Shown: one piece after another, positions 1 through 18,000 of the stretch | Numbering within the stretch: position 1 is the stretch's first letter | Layout: the number at the start of each line of letters is the position of its first letter | Assembly (NCBI GenBank): GCA_029168955.1 | Contig: JAPDOI010001319.1 | Span: 1 to 64,000, forward strand | Direction: 5' to 3' | DNA length: 64,000 nt | Source of the DNA: Aplectana chamaeleonis | Lineage: Eukaryota > Nematoda > Chromadorea > Rhabditida > Cosmocercidae | The notes under the pieces: generated by a model | Database searches by the model: none | Told to the model about the DNA's origin: nothing | Seen by the model: the letters and a program-made list of their open reading frames with translations, nothing else | Program-made: the position numbers and the translations under genes

Positions 1-3000
1 GTACTTTACATGACACCTGATGACGTCATCAGATGCCCTATGTACTTTACATGACATCCTGATGACGTCATCAGATGCCCTATGTACTTTACATGACACC
101 TGATGACGTCATCAGATGCCCTATGTACTTTACATGACACCTGATGACGTCATCAGATGCCCTATGTACTTTACATGACACCCTGATGACGTCATCAGAT
201 GCCTATGTACTTTACATGACACCCTGATGACGTCATCAGATGCCCTATGTACTTTACATGACACCTGATGACGTCATCAGATGCCCTATGTACTTTACAT
301 GACATCCTGATGACGTCATCAGATGCCCTATGTACTTTACATGACACCCTGATGACGTCATCAGATGCCCTATGTACTTTACATGACATCCTGATGACGT
401 CATCAGATGCCTATGTACTTTACATGACACCCTGATGACGTCATCAGATGCCCTATGTACTTTACATGACATCCTGATGACGTCATCAGATGCCCTATGT
501 ACTTTACATGACATCTGATGACGTCATCAGATGCCCTATGTACTTTACATGACACCTGATGACGTCATCAGATGCCCTATGTACTTTACATGACATCCTG
601 ATGACGTCATCAGATGCCCTATGTACTTTACATGACATCCTGATGACGTCATCAGATGCCCTATGTACTTTACATGACACCCTGATGACGTCATCAGATG
701 CCCTATGTACTTTACATGACATCCTGATGACGTCATCAGATGCCTATGTACTTTACATGACATCCTGATGACGTCATCAGATGCCCTATGTACTTTACAT
801 GACACCTGATGACGTCATCAGATGCCTATGTACTTTACATGACACCCTGATGACGTCATCAGATGCCTATGTACTTTACATGACACCTGATGACGTCATC
901 AGATGCCCTATGTACTTTACATGACATCCTGATGACGTCATCAGATGCCCTATGTACTTTACATGACATCCTGATGACGTCATCAGATGCCCTATGTACT
1001 TTACATGACATCCTGATGACGTCATCAGATGCCTATGTACTTTACATGACATCCTGATGACGTCATCAGATGCCCTATGTACTTTACATGACACCTGATG
1101 ACGTCATCAGATGCCCTATGTACTTTACATGACATCCTGATGACGTCATCAGATGCCTATGTACTTTACATGACATCCTGATGACGTCATCAGATGCCCT
1201 ATGTACTTTACATGACATCCTGATGACGTCATCAGATGCCCTATGTACTTTACATGACACCCTGATGACGTCATCAGATGCCTATGTACTTTACATGACA
1301 TCCTGATGACGTCATCAGATGCCCTATGTACTTTACATGACATCCTGATGACGTCATCAGATGCCTATGTACTTTACATGACATCCTGATGACGTCATCA
1401 GATGCCTATGTACTTTACATGACATCCTGATGACGTCATCAGATGCCCTATGTACTTTGCATGACATCCTGATGACGTCATCAGATGTCCTTTGTACTTT
1501 ACATGACATCCTGATGACGACATCAGATGCCCTATGTACTTTACATGACATCCTGATGACGTCAGCAGATGCCCTATTACTTTACAACTTTGCATGACAC
1601 CTGATGACGTCATCAGATGCCCTATGTACTTTAATGACACCCTGATGACGTCATCAGATGCCCTATGTACTTTACATGACATCCTGATGACGTCATCAGA
1701 TGCCCTATGTACTTTACATGACATCCTGATGACGTCATCAGATGCCCTATGTACTTTACATGACATCCTGATGACGTCATCAGATGCCCTATGTACTTTA
1801 CATGACATCCTGATGACGTCATCAGATGCCCAATGTACTTTACATGACACCCTGATGACGTCATCGGATGCCTTATGGACTTTACATGACACCTGATGAC
1901 GTCATCAGATGCCTATGTACTTTACATGACACCTGATGACGTCATCAGATGCCTATGTACTTTACATGACATCCTGATGACGTCATCAGATGCCTATGTA
2001 CTTTACATGACATCCTGATGACGTCATCAGATGCCCTATGTACTTTACATGACACCTGATGACGTCATCAGATGCCCTATGTACTTTACATGACACCTGA
2101 TGACGTCATCAGATGCCCTATGTACTTTACATGACATCCTGATGACGTCATCAGATGCCATATGTACTTTACATGACATCCTGATGACGTTATCAGATGC
2201 CCTATGTACTTTACATGACATCCTGATGACGTCATCAGATGCCATATGCACTTCACATCACATCCTGATGACGTCATCAGATGCCCTATGTACTTCACAT
2301 GACACCTGATGACGTCATCAGATGCCCTATGTACTTTACATGACATCCTGATGACGTCATCACATGCCTTATGTACTTTACATGACATCCTGATGACGTC
2401 ATCAGATGCCCTATGTACTTTACATGACATCCTGATGACGTCAGCAGATGCCCTATTACTTTACAACTTTGCATGACACCTGATGACGTCATCAGATGCC
2501 CTATGTACTTTACATGACATCCTGATGACGTCATCAGATGTCCTATGTACTTTACATGACACCCTGATGACGTCATCAGATGCCCTATGTACTTTACATG
2601 ACATCCTGATGACGTCATCAGATGTCCTATGTACTTTACATGACACCCTGATGACGTCATCGGATGCCCCATGTACTTTACATGACATCCTGATGACGTC
2701 ATCAGATGCCCTATGTACTTTACATGACATCCTGATGACGTCATCACATGCCTTATGTACTTTACATGACATCCTGATGACGTCATCAGATGCATAATGT
2801 ACTTTACTTGACATCCTGATGACGTCATCAGATGCCCTATGTACTTTACATGACACCCTGACGACGTCATCAGATGCCCTATGGACTTTACATCTGACCC
2901 TCATGACGTTATCACATGCCCTCTGTACTTTACATGACATCCTGATGACGTCATCAGATGCCTATGTACTTTACATGACACCTGATGACGTCATCAGATG

Positions 3001-6000
3001 CCTATGTACTTTACATGACATCCTGAAGACGTCATCAGATGCCCTATGTACTTTACATGACATCCTGATGACGTCATCAGATGCCCTATGTACTTTACAT
3101 GACATCCTGATGACGTCATCAGATGCCCTATGTACTTTACATGACATCCTGATGACGTCATCAGATGCCCTATGTACTTTACATGACATCCTGATGACGT
3201 CATCAGATGCCCTATGTACTTTACATGACATCCTGATGACGTCATCAGATGCCCTATGTACTTTACATGACATCCTGATGACGTCATCAGATGCCCTATG
3301 TACTTTACATGACACCAGATGACGTCATCAGATGCCCTATGTACTTTACATGACATCCTGATGACGTCATCAGATGCCCTATGTACTTTACATGACACCC
3401 CGATGACGTCATCAGATGCCCTATGTACTTTACATGACACCCCGATGACGTCATCAGATGCCCTATGTACTTTACTTGACATCCTGATGACGTCATCAGA
3501 TGCCCTATGTACTGTACATGACATCCTGATGACGTCATCAGATGCCCTATGTACTTTACATGACACCCTGATGACGTCATCAGATGCCCTATGTACTTTA
3601 CATGACACCCTGATGACGTCATCAGATGCCCTATGTACTTTACATGACATCCTGATGACGTCATCAGATGCCCTATGTACTTTACATGACATCCTGATGA
3701 CGTCATCAGATGCCCTATGTACTTTACATGACATCCTGATGACGTCATCAGATGCCCTATGTACTTTACATGACACCCTGATGACGTCATCAGATGCCCT
3801 ATGTACTTTACATGACATCCTGATGACGTCATCAGATGCCCTATGTACTTTACATGACACCTGATGACGTCATCAGATGCCCTATGTACTTTACATGACA
3901 TCCTGATGACGTCATCAGATGCCTATGTACTTTACATGACATCCTGATGACGTCATCAGATGCCCTATGTACTTTACATGACACCTGATGACGTCATCAG
4001 ATGCCCTATGTACTTTACATGACATCCTGATGACGTCATCAGATGCCCTATGTACTTTACATGACATCCTGATGACGTCATCAGATGCCTATGTACTTTA
4101 CATGACACCTGATGACGTCATCAGATGCCCTATGTACTTTACATGACATCCTGATGACGTCATCAGATGCCTATGTACTTTACATGACATCCTGATGACG
4201 TCATCAGATGCCCTATGTACTTTACATGACATCCTGATGACGTCATCAGATGCCCTATGTACTTTACATGACATCCTGATGACGTCATCAGATGCCTATG
4301 TACTTTACATGACATCCTGATGACGTCATCAGATGCCTATGTACTTTACATGACACCTGATGACGTCATCAGATGCCCTATGTACTTTACATGACACCTG
4401 ATGACGTCATCAGATGCCCTATGTACTTTACATGACATCCTGATGACGTCATCAGATGCCCTATGTACTTTACATGACATCCTGATGACGTCATCAGATG
4501 CCCTATGTACTTTACATGACATCCTGATGTCGTCATCTCATGCCCTATGGACTTTACATGACACCTGATGACGTCATCAGATGCCCTATGTACTTTACAT
4601 GACATCCTGATGACGTCATCAGATGCCCTATGTACTTTACATGACATCCTGATGACGTCATCAGATGCCCTATGTACTTTACATGACATCCTGATGACGT
4701 CATCAGATGCCCTATGTACTTTACATGACACCCTGATGACGTCATCAGATGCTATATGTACTTTACATGACATCCTGATGACGTCATCAGATGCCCTATG
4801 TACTTTACATGACACCCTGATGACGTCATCAGATGCCCTATGTACTTTACATGACATCCTGATGACGTCATCAGATGCCCTATGTACTTTACATGACATC
4901 CTGATGACGTCATCAGATGCCCTATGTACTTTACATGACATCCTGATGACGTCATTAGATGCCCTATGTACTTTACATGACATCCTGATGACGTTATCAG
5001 ATGCACTATGTACTTTACATGACATCCTGATGACGTCATCAGATGCCCTATGAACTTTACATGACATCCTGATGACGTCATCAGATGCCCTATGTACTTT
5101 ACATGACATCCTGATGACGTCATCAGATGCCTATGTACTTTACGTGACATCCTGATGACGTCATCAGATGCCCTATGTACTTTACATGACATCCTGATGA
5201 CGTCATCAGATGCCCTATGTACTTTACATGACATCCTGATGACGTCATCAGATGCCCTATGAACTTTACATGACATCCTGATGACGTCATCAGATGCCCT
5301 ATGTACTTTACATGACATCCTGATGACGTCATCAGGTGCCCTATGTGTTTTACATGACATCCTGATGACGTCATCAGATGCCCTATGAACTTTACATGAC
5401 ATCCTGATGACGTCATCAGATGCCCTATGTACTTCACATGACATCCTGATGACGTCATCAGATACCCTATGTACTTTACGTGACATCCTGATGACGTCAT
5501 CAGATGCCCTATGTACTTTACATGACATCCTGATGACGTCATCAGATGCACTATGTACTTTACATGACATCCTGATGACGTCATCAGATGCCCTATGTAC
5601 TTTACATGACATCCTGATGACGTCGTCAGATGCCCTATGTACTTTACATGTCATCCTGATGACGTCGTCAGATGCCCTATGTACTTTACATGACATCCTG
5701 ATGACGTCATCAGATGCCTATGTACCTTACATGACATCCTGGTGACGTCATCAGATGCTCTATGTCCTTTACATGACATCCTGATGACGTCATCACTTGC
5801 CCTATGTACTTTACATGACATCCTGATGACGTCATCAGATGCCCTATGTATTTACATGACATCCTGATGACGTCATCACATGCCCTATGTACTTTACATG
5901 ACATCCTGATGACGTCATCAGATGCCCTATGTACTTTACATGACATCCTGACGACGTCATCAGATGCCTTATGTACTTTACATGACATCCTGATGACGTC

Positions 6001-9000
6001 ATCAGATGCCCTATGTACTTTACATGACATCCTGATGACGTCATCAGATGCCTATGTACTTTACATGACACCTGATGACGTCATCAGATGCCCTATGTAC
6101 TTTACATGACACCTGATGACGTCATCAGATGCCCTATGTACTTTACATGACATCCTGATGACGTCATCAGATGCCCTATGTACTTTACATGACACCTGAT
6201 GACGTCATCAGATGCCCTATGTACTTTACATGACATCCTGATGACGTCATCAGATGCCTATGTACTTTACATGACACCCTGATGACGTCATCAGATGCCC
6301 TATGTACTTTACATGACATCCTGATGACGTCATCAGATGCCTATGTACTTTACATGACATCCTGATGACGTCATCAGATGCCCTATGTACTTTACATGAC
6401 ATCCTGATGACGTCATCAGATGCCCTATGTACTTTACATGACACCCTGATGACGTCATCAGATGCCCTATGTACTTTACATGACACCTGATGACGTCATC
6501 AGATGCCCTATGTACTTTACATGACACCCTGATGACGTCATCAGATGCCCTATGTACTTTACATGACATCCTGATGACGTCATCAGATGCCTATGTACTT
6601 TACATGACATCCTGATGACGTCATCAGATGCCCTATGTACTTTACATGACACCTGATGACGTCATCAGATGCCCTATGTACTTTACATGACATCCTGATG
6701 ACGTCATCAGATGCCCTATGTACTTTACATGACACCCTGATGACGTCATCAGATGCCTATGTACTTTACATGACACCTGATGACGTCATCAGATGCCCTA
6801 TGTACTTTACATGACATCCTGATGACGTCATCAGATGCCCTATGTACTTTACATGACATCCTGATGACGTCATCAGATGCCCTATGTACTTTACATGACA
6901 TCCTGATGACGTCATCAGATGCCTATGTACTTTACATGACATCCTGATGACGTCATCAGATGCCCTATGTACTTTACATGACATCCTGATGACGTCATCA
7001 GATGCCCTATGTACTTTACATGACACCTGATGACGTCATCAGATGCCCTATGTACTTTACATGACATCCTGATGACGTCATCAGATGCCTATGTACTTTA
7101 CATGACATCCTGATGACGTCATCAGATGCCCTATGTACTTTACATGACACCTGATGACGTCATCAGATGCCCTATGTACTTTACATGACACCTGATGACG
7201 TCATCAGATGCCCTATGTACTTTACATGACATCCTGATGACGTCATCAGATGCCCTATGTACTTTACATGACACCCTGATGACGTCATCAGATGCCCTAT
7301 GTACTTTACATGACACCTGATGACGTCATCAGATGCCTATGTACTTTACATGACATCCTGATGACGTCATCAGATGCTATGTACTTTACATGACATCCTG
7401 ATGACGTCATCAGATGCCCTATGTGCTTCACATGACATCCTGATGACGTCATCAGATGCCCTATGTACTTTACATGACATCCTGATGACGTCATCAGATC
7501 CCCTATGTACTTTACATGACACCCTGATGACGTCATCAGGTGCTCTAAGTACTTTACATGACATCCTGATGACGTCATCAGATGCCTATGTACTTTACAT
7601 GACACCTGATGACGTCATCAGATGCCCTATGTACTTTACATGACATCCTGATGACGTCATCAGACCTATGTACTTTACATGACATCCTGATGACGTCATC
7701 AGATGCCCTATGTACTTTACATGACACCTGATGACGTCATCAGATGCCCTATGTACTTTACATGACATCCTGATGACGTCATCAGATGCCCTATGTACTT
7801 TACATGACATCCTGATGACGTCATCAGATGCCTATGTACTTTACATGACATCCTGATGACGTCATCAGATGCCCTATGTACTTTACATGACATCCTGATG
7901 ACGTCATCAGATGCCCTATGTACTTTACATGACACCTGATGACGTCATCAGATGCCCTATGTACTTTACATGACATCCTGATGACGTCATCAGATGCCCT
8001 ATGTACTTTACATGACATCCTGATGACGTCATCAGATGCCCTATGTACTTTACATGACATCCTGATGACGTCATCAGATGCCCTATGTACTTTACATGAC
8101 ATCCTGATGACGTCATCAGATGCCTATGTACTTTACATGACATCCTGATGACGTCATCAGATGCCCTATGTACTTTACATGACACCTGATGACGTCATCA
8201 GATGCCCTATGTACTTTACATGACATCCTGATGACGTCATCAGATGCCCTATGTACTTTACATGACATCCTGATGACGTCATCAGATGCCCTATGTACTT
8301 TACATGACATCCTGATGACGTCATCAGATGCCCTATGTACTTTACATGACATCCTGATGACGTCATCAGATGCCCTATGTACTTTACATGACATCCTGAT
8401 GACGTCATCAGATGCCCTATGTACTTTACATGACATCCTGATGACGTCATCAGATGCCCTATGTACTTTACATGACACCCTGATGACGACATCAGATGCC
8501 TTTCGTACTTTACATGACACCCTGGTGACGGCATCAGATGCCTATGTACTTTACATGACATCCTGATGACGTCATCAGATGCCCTATGTACTTTACATGA
8601 CATCCTGATGACGTCATCAGATGCCCTATGTACTTTACATGACATCCTTGTGTCGTCAGCAGTTGCCCTATGGACTTTACATGACACCTGATGACGTCAT
8701 CAGATGCCTATGTACTTTACATGACATCCTGATGACGTCATCAGATACCCTATGTCCTTTACATGACATCCTGATCACGTCATCAGATGCCCTATGTACT
8801 TTCCATGACATCCTGATGACGTCATCAGATGCCCTATGTACTTTACATGACACCCTGATGACGTCATCAGATGCCCTATGTACTTTACATGACATCCTGA
8901 TGACGTCATCAGATGCCCTATGTGTACTTTACATGACACCCTGATGACGTCATCAGATGCCCTATGTACTTTACATGACACCTGATGACGTCATCAGATG

Positions 9001-12000
9001 CCTATGTACTTTACATGACATCCTGATGACGTCATCAGATGCCCTATGTACTTTACATGACATCCTGATGACGTCATCAGATGCCCTATGTACTTTACAT
9101 GACATCCTGATGACGTCATCAGATGCCCTATGTACTTTACATGACATCCTGATGACGTCATCAGATGCCCTATGTACTTTACATGACACCCTGATGACGT
9201 CATCAGATGCCCTATGTACTTTACATGACATCCCGATGACGTCATCAGATGCCCTATGTACTTTACATGACATCCCGATGACGTCATCAGATGCCCTATG
9301 TACTTTACATGACATCCCGATGACGTCATCAGATGCCCTATGTACTTTACATGACACCCTGATGACGTCATCGGATGCCCTATGTACTTTACATGACATC
9401 CCGATGACGTCATCAGATGCCCTATGTACTTTACATGACATCCTGATGACGTCATCAGATGCCCTATGTACTTTACATGACACCTGATGACGTCATCAGA
9501 TGCCTATGTACTTTACATGACATCCTGATGACGTCATCAGATGCCCTATGTACTTTACATGACATCCTGATGACGTCATCAGATGCCCTATGTACTTTGC
9601 ATGACATCCTGATGACGTCATCAGATGCCCTATGTACTTTACATGACATCCCGATGACGTCATCAGATGCCCTATGTACTTTACATGACATCCTGATGAC
9701 GTCATCAGATGCCTATGTACTTTACATGACATCCTGATGACGTCATCAGATGCCCTATGTACTTTACATGACATCCTGATGACGTCATCAGATGCCCTAT
9801 GTACTTTACATGACATCCTGATGACGTCATCAGATGCCCTATGTACTTTACATGACACCTGATGACGTCATCAGATGCCCTATGTACTTTACATGACACC
9901 TGATGACGTCATCAGATGCCCTATGTACTTTACATGACATCCTGATGACGTCATCAGATGCCCTATGTACTTTACATGACACCTGATGACGTCATCAGAT
10001 GCCCTATGTACTTTACATGACATCCTGATGACGTCATCAGATGCCCTATGTACTTTACATGACATCCTGATGACGTCATCAGATGCCCTATGTACTTTAC
10101 ATGACATCCTGATGACGTCATCAGATGCCCTATGTACTTTACATGACATCCTGATGACGTCATCAGATGCCCTATGTACTTTACATGACATCCTGATGAC
10201 GTCATCAGATGCCCTATGTACTTTACATGACATCCTGATGACGTCATCAGATGCCCTATGTACTTTACATGACATCCTGATGACGTCATCAGATGCCTAT
10301 GTACTTTACATGACACCTGATGACGTCATCAGATGCCTATGTACTTTACATGACATCCTGATGACGTCATCAGATGCCCTATGTACTTTACATGACATCC
10401 TGATGACGTCATCAGATGCCTATGTACTTTACATGACATCCTGATGACGTCATCAGATGCCCTATGTACTTTACATGACATCCTGATGACGTCATCAGAT
10501 GCTTTATGTACTTTACATGACATCCTGATGACGTCATCAGATGCCCTATGTACTTTACATGACATCCTGATGACGTCATCAGATGCCCTATGTACTTTAC
10601 ATGACATCCCGATGACGTCATCAGATGCCTATGTACTTTACATGACACCCTGATGACGTCATCAGATGCCCTATGTACTTTACATGACATCCTGATGACG
10701 TCATCAGATGCCCTGTGTACTTTACATGACATCCTGATGACGTCATCAGATGCCCTATGTACTTTACATGACATCCTGATGACGTCATCAGATGCCCTAT
10801 GTACTTTACATGACATCCTGATGACGTCATCAGATGCCCTATGTACTTTACATGACATCCTGATGACGTCATCAGATGCCCGATGTACTTTACATGACAT
10901 CCTGATGACGTCATCAGATGCCCTATGTACTTTACATGACATCCTGATGACGACATCAGATGCCCTATGTACTTTACATGACATCCTGATGACGTCATCA
11001 GATGCCCTATGTACTTTACATGACATCCTGATGACGTCATCAGATTGCCCTATGTACTTTACATGACACCTGATGACGTCATCAGATGCCCTATGTACTT
11101 TACATGACACCCTGATGACGTCATCAGATGCCCTATGTACTTTACATGACATCCTGATGACGTCATCAGATGCCTATGTACTTTACATGACATCCTGATG
11201 ACGTCATCAGATGCCCTATGTACTTTACATGACACCCTGATGACGTCATCAGATGCCCTATGTACTTTACATGACACCTGATGACGTCATCAGATGCCCT
11301 ATGTACTTTACATGACATCCTGATGACGTCATCAGATGCCCTATGTACTTTACATGACACCCTGATGACGTCATCAGATGCCCTATGTACTTTACATGAC
11401 ATCCTGATGACGTCATCAGATGCCCTATGTACTTTACATGACATCCTGATGACGTCATCAGATGCCTATGTACTTTACATGACACCCTGATGACGTCATC
11501 AGATGCCTATGTACTTTACATGACACCCTGATGACGTCATCAGATGCCCTATGTACTTTACATGACATCCTGATGACGTCATCAGATGCCCTATGTACTT
11601 TACATGACATCCTGATGACGTCATCAGATGCCCTATGTACTTTACATGACATCCTGATGACGTCATCAGATGCCTATGTACTTTACATGACATCCTGATG
11701 ACGTCATCAGATGCCCTATGTACTTTACATGACATCCTGATGACGTCATCAGATGCCTATGTACTTTACATGACATCCTGATGACGTCATCAGATGCCCT
11801 ATGTACTTTACATGACATCCTGATGACGTCATCAGATGCCTATGTACTTTACATGACATCCTGATGACGTCATCAGATGCCCTATGTACTTTACATGACA
11901 TCCTGATGACGTCATCAGATGCCTTATGTACTTTACATGACACCCTGATGACGTCATCAGATGCCCTATGTACTTTACATGACATCCTGATGACGTCATC

Positions 12001-15000
12001 AGCTGCCCTATGTACTTTACATGACATCCTGATGACGTCATCAGATGCCCTATGTACTTTACATGACATCCTGATGATGTCATCAGATGCCCTATGTACT
12101 TTACATGACATCCTGATGACGTCATCAGATGCCCTATGTACTTTACATGACATCCTGATGACGTCATCAGATGCCCTATGTACTTTACATGACATCCTGA
12201 TGACGTCATCAGATGCCCTATGTACTTTACATGACATCCTGATGACGTCATCAGATGCCCTATGTACTTTACATGACACCCTGATGACGTCATCAGATGC
12301 CCTATGTACTTTACATGACATCCTGATGACGTCATCAGATGCCCTATGTACTTTACATGACATCCTGATGACGTCATCAGATGCCCTATGTACTTTACAT
12401 GACATCCTGATGACGTCATCAGATGCCCTATGTACTTTACATGACATCCTGATGACGTCATCAGATGCCCTATGTACTTTACATGACATCCTGATGACGT
12501 CATCAGATGCCCTATGTACTTTACATGACATCCTGATGACGTCATCAGATGCCCTATGTACTTTACATGACATCTGGATGACGTCATCAGATGCCCTATG
12601 TACTTTACATGACATCCTGATGACGTCATCAGATGCCCTATGTACTTTACATGACATCCTGATGACGTCATCAGATCTATGTACTTTACATGACACCCTG
12701 ATGACGTCATCAGATGCCCTATGTACTTTACATGACATCCTGATGACGTCATCAGATGCCCTATGTACTTTACATGACATCCTGATGACGTCATCAGATG
12801 CCCTATGTACTTTACATGACATCCTGATGACGTCATCAGATGCCTATGTACTTTACATGACATCCTGATGACGTCATCAGATGCCCTATGTACTTTACAT
12901 GACATCCTGATGACGTCATCAGATGCCTATGTACTTTACATGACACCTGATGACGTCATCAGATGCCCTATGTACTTTACATGACATCCTGATGACGTCA
13001 TCAGATGCCCTATGTACTTTACATGACATCCTGATGACGTCATCAGATGCCTATGTACTTTACATGACATCCTGATGACGTCATCAGATGCCCTATGTAC
13101 TTTACATGACATCCTGATGACGTCATCAGATGCCCTATGTACTTTACATGACATCCTGATGACGTCATCAGATGCCCTATGTACTTTACATGACACCCTG
13201 ATGACGTCATCAGATGCCCTTTGTACTTTAGATGACATCCTGATGACGTCATCAGATGCCCTATGTACTTTACATGACACCCTGATGACGTCATCAGATG
13301 CCCTATGTACTTTACATGACACCCTGATGACGTCATCAGATGCCCTATGTACTTTACATGACATCCTGATGACGTCATCAGATGCCCTATGTACTTTACA
13401 TGACACCCTGATGACGTCATCAGAAGCCCTATGTACTTTACATGACATCCTGATGACGTCATCAGATGCCCTATGTACTTTACATGACATCCTGATGACG
13501 TCATCAGATGCCCTATGTACTTTACATGACATCCTGATGACGTCATCAGATGCCCTATGTACTTTACATGACATCCTGATGACGTCATCAGATGCCCTTT
13601 GTACTTTAGATGACATCATGATGACGTCATCAGATGCTATATGTAGTTTGCATGACACCCTGATGACGTCATCAGATGCCCTATGTACTTTAGATGACAC
13701 CCTGATGACGTCATCAGATGCCCTATGTACTTTAGATGACACCCTGATGACGTCATCAGATGCCATATGTACTTTAGATGACACCCTTATGACGTCATCA
13801 GATGCCCTTTGTACTTTACATGACATCCTGATAACGTCATCGGATGCCCTATGTACTTTACATGAGATCCTGATGACGTCATCGGATGACCTATGTACTT
13901 TACATGACATCCTGATGACGTCATCAGAAGCCCTATGTACTTTACATGACATCCTGATGACGTAATCAGATGCCCTATGTACTTTACACGACATCCTGAT
14001 GACGTCATCAGATGCCTATGTACTTTACATGACATCCTGATGACGTCATCAGATGCCCTATGTACTTTACATGACATCCTGATGACGTCATCAGATGCCT
14101 ATGTACTTTACATGACACCTGATGACGTCATCAGATGCCTATGTACTTTACATGACATCCTGATGACGTCATCAGAAGCCCTATGTACTTTACATGACAT
14201 CCTGATGACGTAATCAGATGCCCTATGTACTTTACACGACATCCTGATGACGTCATCAGATGCCCTATGTACTTTACATGACACCCTGATGACGTCATCA
14301 GATGCCCTATGTACTTTACATGACATCCTGATGACGTCATCAGATGCCCTATGTACTTTACATGACACCCTGATGACGTCATCAGATGCCTATGTACTTT
14401 ACATGACATCCTGATGACGTCATCAGATGCCCTATGAACTTTACATGACATCCTGATGACGTCATCAGATGCCCTATGTACTTTACGTGACATCCTGATG
14501 ACGTCATCAGATGCCTATGTACTTTACATGACATCCTGATGACGTCATCAGATGCCCTATGTACTTTACATGACATCCTGATGACGTCATCAGATGCCCT
14601 ATGAACTTTACATGACATCCTGATGACGTCATCAGATGCCCTATGTACTTAACATGACACCCTGATGACGTCAGCAGAGGCCCTATGTACTTTACATGAC
14701 ACCTGATGACGTCATCAGATGCCCTATGTACTTTACATGACATCCTGATGACGTCATCAGATGCCCTATGTACTTTACATGACATCCTGATGACGTCATC
14801 AGATGCCCTATGTACTTTACATGACATCCTGATGACGTCATCAGATGCCCTATGTACTTTACATGACATCCTGATGACGTCATCAGATGCCCTATGTACT
14901 TTACATGACACCTGATGACGTCATCAGATGCCCTATGTACTTTACATGACATCCTGATGACGTCATCAGATGCCCTATGTACTTTACATGACATCCTGAT

Positions 15001-18000
15001 GACGTCATCATGTGCCCTATGTTGTTTACATGACATCCTGATGACGTCATCAGATGCCCTCTCTACTTTATATGACACCCTGATGACGGCATCAGATGCC
15101 CTATGTACTTTACATGACATCCTGATGACGTCATCAGATGCCTATGTACTTTACATGACATCCTGATGACGTCATCAGATGCCCTATGTACTTTACATGA
15201 CATCCTGATGACGTCATCAGATGCCCTATGTACTTTACATGACATCCTGATGACGTCATCAGATGCCCTATGTACTTTACATGACACCTGATGACGTCAT
15301 CAGATGCCCTATGTACTTTACATGACATCCTGATGACGTCATCAGATGCCCTATGTACTTTACATGACATCCTGATGACGTCATCAGATGCCCTATGTAC
15401 TTTACATGACATCCTGATAACGTCATCAGATGCCCTATGTACTTTACATGACATCCTGATGACGTCATCAGATGCCCTATGTACTTTAGATGACATCCTG
15501 ATGACGTCATCAGATGCCCTATGTACTTTACATGACATCCTGATGACGTCATCAGATGCCCTATGTACTTTACATGACATCCTGATGACGTCATCAGATG
15601 CCCTAAGTACTTTACATGACATCCTGATGACGTCATCAGATGCCCTATGTACTTTACATGACATCCTGATGACGTCATCAGATGCCCTATGTACTTTACA
15701 TGACATCCTGATGACGTCATCAGATGCCCTATGTACTTTACATGACATCCTGATGACGTCATCAGATGCCCTATGTACTTTACATGACACCCTGATGACG
15801 TCATCAGATGCCCTATGTACTTTACATGACATCCTGATGACGTCATCAGATGCCCTATGTACTTTACATGACATCCTGATGACGTCATCAGATGCCCTAT
15901 GTACTTCACATGACACCCTGATGACGTCATCAGATGCCCTATGTACTTTACATGACATCCTGATGACGTCATCAGATGCCCTATGTACTTTACATGACAC
16001 ACTGATGACGTCATCAGATGCCCTATGTACTTTAGATGACACCCTGATGACGTCATCAGATGCCCTATGTACTTTACATGACATCCTGATGACGTCATCA
16101 GATGCCCTATGTACTTTACATGACATCCTGATGACGTCATCAGATGCCCTATGTACTTTACATGACATCCTGATGACGTCATCAGATGCCCTATGTACTT
16201 TACATGACATCCTGATGACGTCATCAGATGCCCTTTGTACTTTACATGACAACCTGATGACGTCATCAGATGCCCTATGTACTTTACATGACATCCTGAT
16301 GACGTCATCAGATGCCCTATGTACTTTACATGACACCTGATGACGTCATCAGATGCCCTATGTACTTTACATGACATCCTGATGACGTCATCAGATGCCC
16401 TATGTACTTTACATGACATCCTGATGACGTCATCAGATGCCTATGTACTTTACATGACATCCTGATGACGTCATCAGATGCCCTATGTACTTTACATGAC
16501 ATCCTGATGACGTCATCAGATGCCCTATGTACTTTACATGACATCCTGATGACGTCATCAGATGCCATATGTACTTTACATGACTACCTGATGGCGTCAT
16601 CAGATGCCCTATGTACTTTACATGACACCTGATCACGTCATCAGATGCCCTATGTACTTTACATGACATCCTGATGACGTCATCAGATGCCCTATGTACT
16701 TTACATGACATCCTGATGACGTCATCAGATGCCCTATGTACTTTACATGACATCCTGATGACGTCATCAGATGCCCTATGTACTTTACATGACATCCTGA
16801 TGACGTCATCAGATGCCTATGTACTTTACATGACATCCTGATGACGTCATCAGATGCCCTATGTACTTTACATGACACCCTGATGACGTCATCAGATGCC
16901 CTATGTACTTTACATGACATCCTGATGACGTCATCAGATGCCCTATGTACTTTACATGACATCCTGATGACGTCATCAGATGCCCTATGTACTTTACATG
17001 ACATCCTGATGACGTCATCAGATGCCCTATGTACTTTACATGACACCTGATGACGTCATCAGATGCCCTATGTACTTTACATGACATCCTGATGACGTCA
17101 TCAGATGCCCTATGTACTTTACATGACACCTGATGACGTCATCAGATGCCCTATGTACTTTACATGACATCCTGATGACGTCATCAGATGCCCTATGTAC
17201 TTTACATGACACCTGATGACGTCATCAGATGCCCTATGTACTTTACATGACATCCTGATGACGTCATCAGATGCCCTATGTACTTTACATGACATCCTGA
17301 TGACGTCATCAGATGCCCTATGTACTTTACATGACATCCTGATGACGTCATCAGAGGCCCTATTTACTTTACATGACATCCTGACGACGTGATCAGATGC
17401 CCTATGCACTTTACATGACACCTGATGACGTCATCAGATGCCCTATGTACTTTACATGACATCCTGATGACGTCATCAGATGCCCTATGTACTTTACATG
17501 ACATCCTGATGACGTCATCAGATGCCCTATGTACTTTACATGACACCTGATGACGTCATCAGATGCCCTATGTACTTTACATGACATCCTGATGACGTCA
17601 TCAGATGCCCTATGTACTTTACATGACATCCTAATGACGTCATCAGATGCCCTATGTACTTTACATGACACCTGATGACGTCATCAGATGCCCTATGTAC
17701 TTTACATGACATCCTGATGACGTCATCAGATGCCCATTCTACTTTACCTGCCATCCTGATGACGTCATCAGATGCCCTATGTACTTTACATGACATCCTG
17801 ATGACGTCATCAGATGCCCTATGTACTTTACATGACACCCTGATGACGTCATCAGATGCCCTATGTACTTTACATGACATCCTGATGACGTCATCAGATG
17901 CCCTATGTACTTTACATGACACCCTGATGACGTCATCAGATGCCCTATGTACTTTACATGACATCCTGATGACGTCATCAGATGCCCTATGTACTTTACA

